DNA of 64,000 nucleotides from Haloarcula marismortui ATCC 43049 (GTDB taxonomy: Archaea; Halobacteriota; Halobacteria; Halobacteriales; Haloarculaceae): positions 62,001-126,000 of the forward strand of contig NC_006396.1 in the NCBI RefSeq assembly GCF_000011085.1. Direction: 5' to 3'. Position 1 is the stretch's first letter; each line of letters starts with the position of its first letter. The notes below the pieces were generated by a model that saw nothing but the letters and a program-made list of their open reading frames with translations, searched no databases and was not told the DNA's origin. Position numbers and translations under genes: made by a program. Shown here piece after piece: positions 59,246-64,000 of this stretch.

Positions 59246-61054
59246 TTAGAACCCAACCTCGTCACCTCCCAGCCGGTCGATGAGCAGGAAGCTCGCGCTG
59301 GTGACCACGAGCAAAACGACGCCCATCGCTGTCGCGGGACCGAGCCGGCGGCCGATGAACCGCTCGATGGCGATTGGCATCGTGAACTGGTTCGTCCCGG
59401 AGGCAAGGACAATGGTCGCCGAGAACTCCCCGATAGAGATAGCGAACGCAAAGGCGGCCCCAGCGATGACCGCTGGCCACACGAGCGGCAGTTCGATGTC
59501 CAGCAGCGCTCTGGCACGCGGCGCGCCGAGTGCGCGGGCAGATTCGACGAGCCTGTGGTCGATACCTTCGAGGCCGGGCGCGACCGTCCGAACCACGAAC
59601 GGGTAGCCCGCGACAGCGTGGGCGGCGATGATGGCGAAGCCGCCGCCGACGGCGAGACGAGTCCCGCCGACTTCGACGCCGAAGACGAGGCCTCGGAGCA
59701 GGCCGAGGCCGACGACGATGCCAGACACGGCCAGCGGGGCCATCGCCACGGCGTCGACGAGCTTCCGACCGCGGTAGTCCCGGGTCGTGAGGACGGCCAC
59801 GACGACGCCCATCGGCAGGGCAACGGCGAGCGAGGCGATCCCGAACAGCAGTGAGTTCCTGACCGCATCCCACGGCTGGACCTGGAACGATGCGCCGGTC
59901 GTCTGGCGGTCGATGAGGAACTGATAGTTCGCTAGCGTCAGTCCCTCCGGCCCGCTGAGGCTGGCGAGCACCATGCTCGCTATCGGCGCGACGAACACCG
60001 CCAGCGCGACGACGGCGTAGACAGCGAGCCCCAGTCGGGGGAGCAGTTCCCGGACTGAGAGTGACGGCGGCCTGAGTTGTCGGCGGGGCAGCGGTCGAAT
60101 CCCCCGCGACCGGACGGTATGCTTGGCCTCGTAGCGGAGATACGCGTACAGCAGCCCCAGCGAGATGCCGAGTTCAATCAGCGCGAGGGCGGCCGCCTCG
60201 GCGTACTCTAGGTCGCGGATGAGCCGGTAGACGAACACCTCGACGGTCGCAAGCTGGAAGCCGCCCAAGGCGAGGACGATGGGGAACGTACTGAAGGTGA
60301 ACACAAAAGTAAGCGCCGCGCCCATCAGCACCGATGGATACAGTTGCGGGGCGACCACGTCGCGGAACGCTCGGAAGGGGCTCGCGCCGAGGCTCCGGGC
60401 CGTCTCGACCGCGCTGGCGTCGACGGACTCCCAGGCGGCGGTGGTCACCCGCGCCACGAGGGGCGCGTTGTAGAACGCGTGAGCGATGACAACAGCCTCT
60501 AGCGTAAACAGGAGATTCACCTGTCCCAGACCGAGCGCGCCGAGCACGGCGTTGAGCGTCCCGTTCCGGCCGAACGTGGCGACGAAGCCCACCCCGACCA
60601 TTATCGACGGGAGGACGAAGGGGAGAATCGTTAGCGATCGGAGCGTTCGCCGACCGGGGAACTCATAACGAGCGAGCAGATACGCTGCCGGCAGGCCGAG
60701 GGCGACGCTGGCAACGGTTGAGAGGGCCGCCTGATATGCCGTGAAGCCGATGACGCCCAGCCGCCGGTCCGGCGACAGGACGCTCTCGATGACGGCTCCC
60801 ACTTGTTCGCCAGCGAGCAACCGCGCGGGCTCCCCGAAATAGAACGGATCCTGCAGTATCGAGACGAACACCCGTCCCGTCCAGCGGCCGTCGACGAGGA
60901 CGCTGTCGATAAAGACTGTCGCCACCGGGTAGTAGAAGATGCCGAGCAACAGCCCGATAGTGCCGACCGCGAGCCCGACGATTGCCCGACGCTCGATAGT
61001 GTTGCGGACGGTTCGGCCTCGCTTGCTGGATGGACTACTCGCTGTCTCTGTCAT
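59246..61054 (-). CDS. thiP: Thiamine ABC transporter permease (two fused membrane domains)
   Basis: 602 residues from ATG 61054 (a GTG at 61102 is possible, adding 16 acidic residues). Two homologous halves each carry about six helices and an inner-membrane-protein loop of the EAA type: VETARSLGASPFRAFRDVVAPQLYPSVLMGAALTF in the first half and VESARALGAPRARALLDIELPLVWPAVIAGAAFAF in the second. This doubled layout is that of bacterial ThiP. It forms the membrane pore fed by ThiB and driven by ThiQ. Confidence 0.92.
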   Translation of the reverse strand: MTETASSPSSKRGRTVRNTIERRAIVGLAVGTIGLLLGIFYYPVATVFIDSVLVDGRWTGRVFVSILQDPFYFGEPARLLAGEQVGAVIESVLSPDRRLGVIGFTAYQAALSTVASVALGLPAAYLLARYEFPGRRTLRSLTILPFVLPSIMVGVGFVATFGRNGTLNAVLGALGLGQVNLLFTLEAVVIAHAFYNAPLVARVTTAAWESVDASAVETARSLGASPFRAFRDVVAPQLYPSVLMGAALTFVFTFSTFPIVLALGGFQLATVEVFVYRLIRDLEYAEAAALALIELGISLGLLYAYLRYEAKHTVRSRGIRPLPRRQLRPPSLSVRELLPRLGLAVYAVVALAVFVAPIASMVLASLSGPEGLTLANYQFLIDRQTTGASFQVQPWDAVRNSLLFGIASLAVALPMGVVVAVLTTRDYRGRKLVDAVAMAPLAVSGIVVGLGLLRGLVFGVEVGGTRLAVGGGFAIIAAHAVAGYPFVVRTVAPGLEGIDHRLVESARALGAPRARALLDIELPLVWPAVIAGAAFAFAISIGEFSATIVLASGTNQFTMPIAIERFIGRRLGPATAMGVVLLVVTSASFLLIDRLGGDEVGF

Positions 61055-61114
61055 CTTTTCGCTGTCGGCACCATCCGCGCCGCCGTCGAAATCTCGGGCC
61101 ACAGTCCGTCGTCG

Positions 61115-62239
61115 TTAGTTCGAGGCGAACTGCCGTTCCCAGTCGGAGATCCAGCCCGAGACGGAGCCCTTGAGTTCGTCGTAGCCGAACGTGACTGGTT
61201 CCGGGGGCTCTTGGGCCAGTTCGGCGTAGTCCTCGGGGAGGTCGGCTGATTCTGTTGCCGGGAACTGGACGTTCCGGACGGCGATTTCGCCCTGGATTTC
61301 CGGGCGCAGCAGGAAGCCCATGAACTCCCGGGCGAGGTCGGGCGTGTCCGCTCCATCGAAGACCGCCATCCCTTCCGGGTTGGCGTAGCCCTGGTCGTTC
61401 AGGAAGCGGATCTGGTGTTCTTCCAGATTGGCGTCGTTCTGGTCCGCGAACACCTGGTCGGTGGAGTAGGAGACGACCATCGGCGCTTCGCCGCCCGACC
61501 ACGCGCTGTAGGCATCGCTCCAGGAGCCAAGCACCCGAACGTCGTTGTCCTGCAGGTCGCTCCAGTAGTCCAGATAGCCGTCCGGGCCGAACTGCTTGAC
61601 CGTGTGCAGCAGGAACGCCCGGCCGGTAGCCGAACTGGACGGATTCTGCGTGATGAGGTCGCCAGCGTGTTCCTCAGCAAGGAGGCCATCGAAGGTCTCC
61701 GGCGCTGTGGTCGCTGTGCCGTCGAACACCAGGCTGATGTAGCCAGTGTCGTAGGGAATCGCCCGCCCGTCGGGGTCGAATTGCAGCCCAGATTTGATGT
61801 CGTCCTGTCCAGCCACATCGCCGACATCGGCGAACAGCCCGTCGTCGAGGTTTTCGTCAACTCGGACGAGGTGGTCGGTGTTCAGTCCAAGGTACATATC
61901 CGCCTCAATGTCGACGCCGGCGTTCCGGCGCTCGATGTAGTGGTTGACCTCGTTGCTCGGTGTCTGCCAGATCAGGCGGGCGTCGAACTCCTCCTCGAAG
62001 CGCTGTTTCACCCACGCGCCTGGACTCGTCGACGGCGAGTCGACGAACGCGCTGTAGGTCCCGACGACCAGCGTCTCGTCGGCACCGTCGGCGCTCCCGG
62101 TACTCGTCCCGGAGGCGGTTGACTCGTCCGTGTTCGACGCCCCGGTGCTCGATTCGTCGCTGCCGCCCAGCCCCGCACAGCCGGCAAACGAGACGGACAC
62201 CGTCGCGCCGGCCGCTGTCAGGAAAGACCGTCTATCCAT
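61115..62239 (-). CDS. thiB: Thiamine-binding lipoprotein (ThiB/TbpA family)
   Basis: 374 residues from ATG 62239. The start MDRRSFLTAAGATVSVSFAGCAG is a Tat signal with a lipobox Cys at 21, followed by a Ser/Thr/Gly linker. The mature part matches ThiB: VVGTYSAFVDSPSTSPGAWVKQRFEEEFDARLIW, ADMYLGLNTDHLVRVDENLDDGLFADV, IPYDTGYISLVFD, VLGSWSDAYSAWSGGEAPMVVSYSTDQ and a C-terminal VSGWISDWERQF, as in the bacterial protein. It captures thiamine outside the cell for ThiP/ThiQ. A TATA-like region lies about 30 bp upstream. Confidence 0.92.
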   Translation of the reverse strand: MDRRSFLTAAGATVSVSFAGCAGLGGSDESSTGASNTDESTASGTSTGSADGADETLVVGTYSAFVDSPSTSPGAWVKQRFEEEFDARLIWQTPSNEVNHYIERRNAGVDIEADMYLGLNTDHLVRVDENLDDGLFADVGDVAGQDDIKSGLQFDPDGRAIPYDTGYISLVFDGTATTAPETFDGLLAEEHAGDLITQNPSSSATGRAFLLHTVKQFGPDGYLDYWSDLQDNDVRVLGSWSDAYSAWSGGEAPMVVSYSTDQVFADQNDANLEEHQIRFLNDQGYANPEGMAVFDGADTPDLAREFMGFLLRPEIQGEIAVRNVQFPATESADLPEDYAELAQEPPEPVTFGYDELKGSVSGWISDWERQFASN

Positions 62240-62303
62240 TACACCGTGGTCACACCCAGTGGTACTTAATCCCGCTGTTCCTGAATCCTGACGCCTCAGC
62301 ACT

Positions 62304-62696
62304 TCAAATGCCCGCAACAGCCGTTATTACCCCGCGGTACTGCAGGATGGTGACTGAGTTGTAGGCAACGACCGCGAGCGTCACCACGGCAAACAGGGCA
62401 AGAAAGACCGTCGCGTTGCGCTCGGAGAGCAGTCGCCATCCGGCGACCAGCCACAGCATCGCCCCGAACTTCACCAGCCAGAGGCCAGCCAGCCCGAACT
62501 CCGCAAGCATCGTGCTGACGACGGCGTTCCCCTCCTGCAGACCGACCGTGAGCCCGGTCATCGTCAGGAGGATATCTCCGACTGTTGCGACGAGGATGAC
62601 GGTCCAGAGTACCGCATGGGTGTGCGATAGGTGGTGGTCCCGCCAGAGCGTCACCCGCTCACTGTCCGCCGCTGGGCCCTCTTTGCCGAGCATCAT
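62304..62696 (-). CDS. Small membrane protein (DUF5658-like)
   Basis: 130 residues from ATG 62696 (62693 is an adjacent alternative). Three or four transmembrane helices are present: AVLWTVILVATVGDILLTMTGLTVGL, EFGLAGLWLVKFGAMLWLVAGW, NATVFLALFAVVTLAVVAYNSVTIL. The GLQEGNAVVSTML segment between the first two helices is typical of the haloarchaeal DUF5658 family as I recall it. Function unknown. It is transcribed toward thiB and is divergent from pdhA; its start is 123 bp from the pdhA ATG. Confidence 0.75.
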   Translation of the reverse strand: MMLGKEGPAADSERVTLWRDHHLSHTHAVLWTVILVATVGDILLTMTGLTVGLQEGNAVVSTMLAEFGLAGLWLVKFGAMLWLVAGWRLLSERNATVFLALFAVVTLAVVAYNSVTILQYRGVITAVAGI

Positions 62697-62818
62697 GGAT
62701 ACGTTGGGCGGACACGGCATGAATACTCGGGTCAGGACGTCGGCGCGTGCTGGAGTGGCTCGACTGACCGGAGCCGAACACAGCTTTTTGACGGTCCTCT
62801 CCGAGTGTAGGGTACGAA

Positions 62819-63931
62819 ATGACACAGGACGTTCTCAATCGGGCACCCGACGACCGTATACAGGCGCTCGATGCAGACGGTGAAATCGTCGACCCGGACC
62901 TCATTCCGGACCTGTCCGACGAGGCGCTGGTGTCGATGTACCGCGATATGCGCTTTGCCCGCCGGTTCGACGAGCGGATGATAAGCCTCCAGCGACAGGG
63001 CCGACTCGGCACCTACTCGTCGCTGGCGGGTCAGGAGGGGTCACAGGTCGGGTCGACGTACGCGCTGGCCGACGAGGACACGATCTTCTATCAGTACCGG
63101 GAACACGGCGCACTTGTGGCTCGCGGGCTCCCCTGGGAGTACGTCCTCTACTGGATGGGTCACGAAGCGGGCAACGCCGCTCTTGGCGACGTGAACGTGT
63201 TCCCGCTGAACATCTCTATCGGCGCGCATCTCCCCCACGCTGTCGGCTGGTCGTGGGCAGCAAAAAAAAGGGGCGATGAGCGGGCTGGCGTCGTCCACTT
63301 CGGCGACGGGGCCACCAGCGAGGGAGACTTCCACGAGGCGATGAACTTCGCCGGCGTGTTCGAGACGCCGACGGTGTTCTTCTGCAACAACAACCAGTGG
63401 GCTATCTCTGTCCCCCGAGAGCGCCAGACCGCCAGTCAGACGCTGGCACAGAAGGCCGATGCCTACGGCTTCGACGGCGTGCAGGTCGACGGGATGGACC
63501 CCCTGGCGACCTACTCCGTCACCGAGGCCGCCAGAGAGCGGGCTGTGGGAGCAAACGGCGGCGAGCAGGAACCAATTTTCATCGAGGCTGTCCAGTACCG
63601 CTTCGGCGCGCACACGACCGCCGACGACCCGGACGTGTACCGGGACGACGCGGAGGTCGAAGAGTGGCGCGAACGCGACCCGCTGGACCGCATGGAGGCG
63701 TTCCTCAGAAACTGCAATCTGCTGGACGACGGAAAAATTGACGTGATGGACGACACCATCGACGAGCGCCTCGGCGAGATTATTGACAACGCTGAGTCCC
63801 ATGCGCCGGACCCGACGGACCTCTTTACCGACGTGTACGACGAATCGACATCGAACATTGATGAACAGCGGGAGTACTTCGAGGGCCTCCGCGAGCGCCA
63901 CGGCGACGACGCCCTGCTGGAGTCCGAGTAG
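62819..63931 (+). CDS. pdhA: 2-oxoacid (pyruvate) dehydrogenase E1 component, alpha subunit
   Basis: 370 residues. The ThDP motif GVVHFGDGATSEGDFHEAMNFAGVFETPTVFFCNNNQWAIS (G-D-G ... N-N) and QEGSQVGSTYALADEDTIFYQYREHGALVARG, with YRFGAHTTADDPDVYR near the phosphorylation-loop position, identify E1-alpha of the pyruvate/branched-chain family. TATA-like CTTTTTGAC at 62784-62792 gives a short leader. The beta subunit is not in the visible 70 bp downstream, so the operon may be split or the E1-beta gene is beyond the edge. The substrate among 2-oxo acids is not certain in haloarchaea. Confidence 0.9.
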   Translation: MTQDVLNRAPDDRIQALDADGEIVDPDLIPDLSDEALVSMYRDMRFARRFDERMISLQRQGRLGTYSSLAGQEGSQVGSTYALADEDTIFYQYREHGALVARGLPWEYVLYWMGHEAGNAALGDVNVFPLNISIGAHLPHAVGWSWAAKKRGDERAGVVHFGDGATSEGDFHEAMNFAGVFETPTVFFCNNNQWAISVPRERQTASQTLAQKADAYGFDGVQVDGMDPLATYSVTEAARERAVGANGGEQEPIFIEAVQYRFGAHTTADDPDVYRDDAEVEEWRERDPLDRMEAFLRNCNLLDDGKIDVMDDTIDERLGEIIDNAESHAPDPTDLFTDVYDESTSNIDEQREYFEGLRERHGDDALLESE

Positions 63932-63973
63932 CCGACCGAGCCTGTTATTGCCGTTCCGTCGCTTCCGTCTACT

Positions 63974-64000
63974 GTGACAGAGTGGCCACCGGTGGACCCT
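63974..64000 (+). CDS. Possible start of a further gene (9 codons)
   Basis: After pdhA a TATA-like TGTTATTG (63942-63949) is followed 25 bp later by GTG at 63974, reading VTEWPPVDP before the window ends. The spacing suits a leaderless gene. Too little is present to name it, and it does not resemble an E1-beta start. Confidence 0.3.

Noticed and set aside
59221-59868. N-terminal extension of the ThiQ ATPase
   Set aside because: It overlaps the ThiP gene on the same strand in another frame and has no ABC-ATPase similarity; the domain starts after the GTG at 59220.

Overview
The window is from an extremely halophilic archaeon (class Halobacteria). The evidence is high GC, very acidic predicted proteins, TATA boxes about 25 bp upstream of leaderless start codons, twin-arginine lipoprotein signals, archaeal L7Ae/S28e/L24e, archaeal GluRS, TmcA, GTP cyclohydrolase III and CxxC-type Get3. 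Gene content and order look most like Haloarcula, which is an inference from memory of such genomes and not a search result. There is no rRNA, CRISPR array, insertion sequence or recognisable provirus. The region is core chromosome with a few accessory insertions.

Layout. 1-8703: an isoprenoid/RNA block (3' end of isopentenyl phosphate kinase, an acidic membrane protein, RNase J behind a long structured leader, GGPP synthase, a Tat lipoprotein, a Get3/ArsA ATPase, GluRS). 8712-11775: an orphan PAS histidine kinase and Hsp20. 11920-18033: an esterase, a zinc-containing 7Fe ferredoxin and an EtfB-EtfA-FixCX module that probably links NADH, quinone and ferredoxin. 18102-21481: HTH-GNAT, an F420-type LLM oxidoreductase and an acyl-CoA ligase. 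21605-25599: a tightly overlapping tmcA operon and a nitronate monooxygenase-like enzyme. 25657-27554: the L7Ae-S28e-L24e-Ndk operon behind a leader with a kink-turn-like fold, then a glutaredoxin-like protein.

27527-28240 is a membrane-protein gene broken by an in-frame amber codon. 28289-32032 holds MsrB and a three-gene, Tat-exported GMC dehydrogenase cluster. 32272-37037 holds tRNA-Thr(UGU), small regulators, GTP cyclohydrolase III, a CARDB surface protein and tRNA-Ser(UGA) with a duplicated 3' end. 37064-42922 contains the shikimate genes aroC and aroA among small genes. 42968-48742 holds a ZIP transporter, a KaiC-like ATPase/histidine kinase pair and a LOR/SDH-type (ornithine cyclodeaminase-like) enzyme. 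48908-54330 holds a ThDP enzyme, a YedK/HMCES-like protein, cysteine synthase, an aIF2-beta-TRAM fusion and an HTH/DICT pair. 54463-64000 holds a FrdA/NadB-like flavoprotein, NhaC, a ThiBPQ thiamine transporter, a small membrane protein, E1-alpha of a 2-oxoacid dehydrogenase, and the first codons of one more gene.

The most interesting signals are non-coding. They are a box C/D-like kink-turn abutting the Shine-Dalgarno sequence of the L7Ae mRNA; a recurrent 23-nt hairpin (6-bp variable stem, 11-nt loop GARCNNNGYGA) in dispersed elements that also share a covarying terminal stem; a structured leader of more than 200 nt before RNase J; a 29-bp alternating purine-pyrimidine tract; and several palindromes at start codons. 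On the protein side they are the zinc ferredoxin/FixABCX module with a duplicated N-terminal domain on EtfA, and the GMC dehydrogenase trio whose membrane subunit I cannot place.
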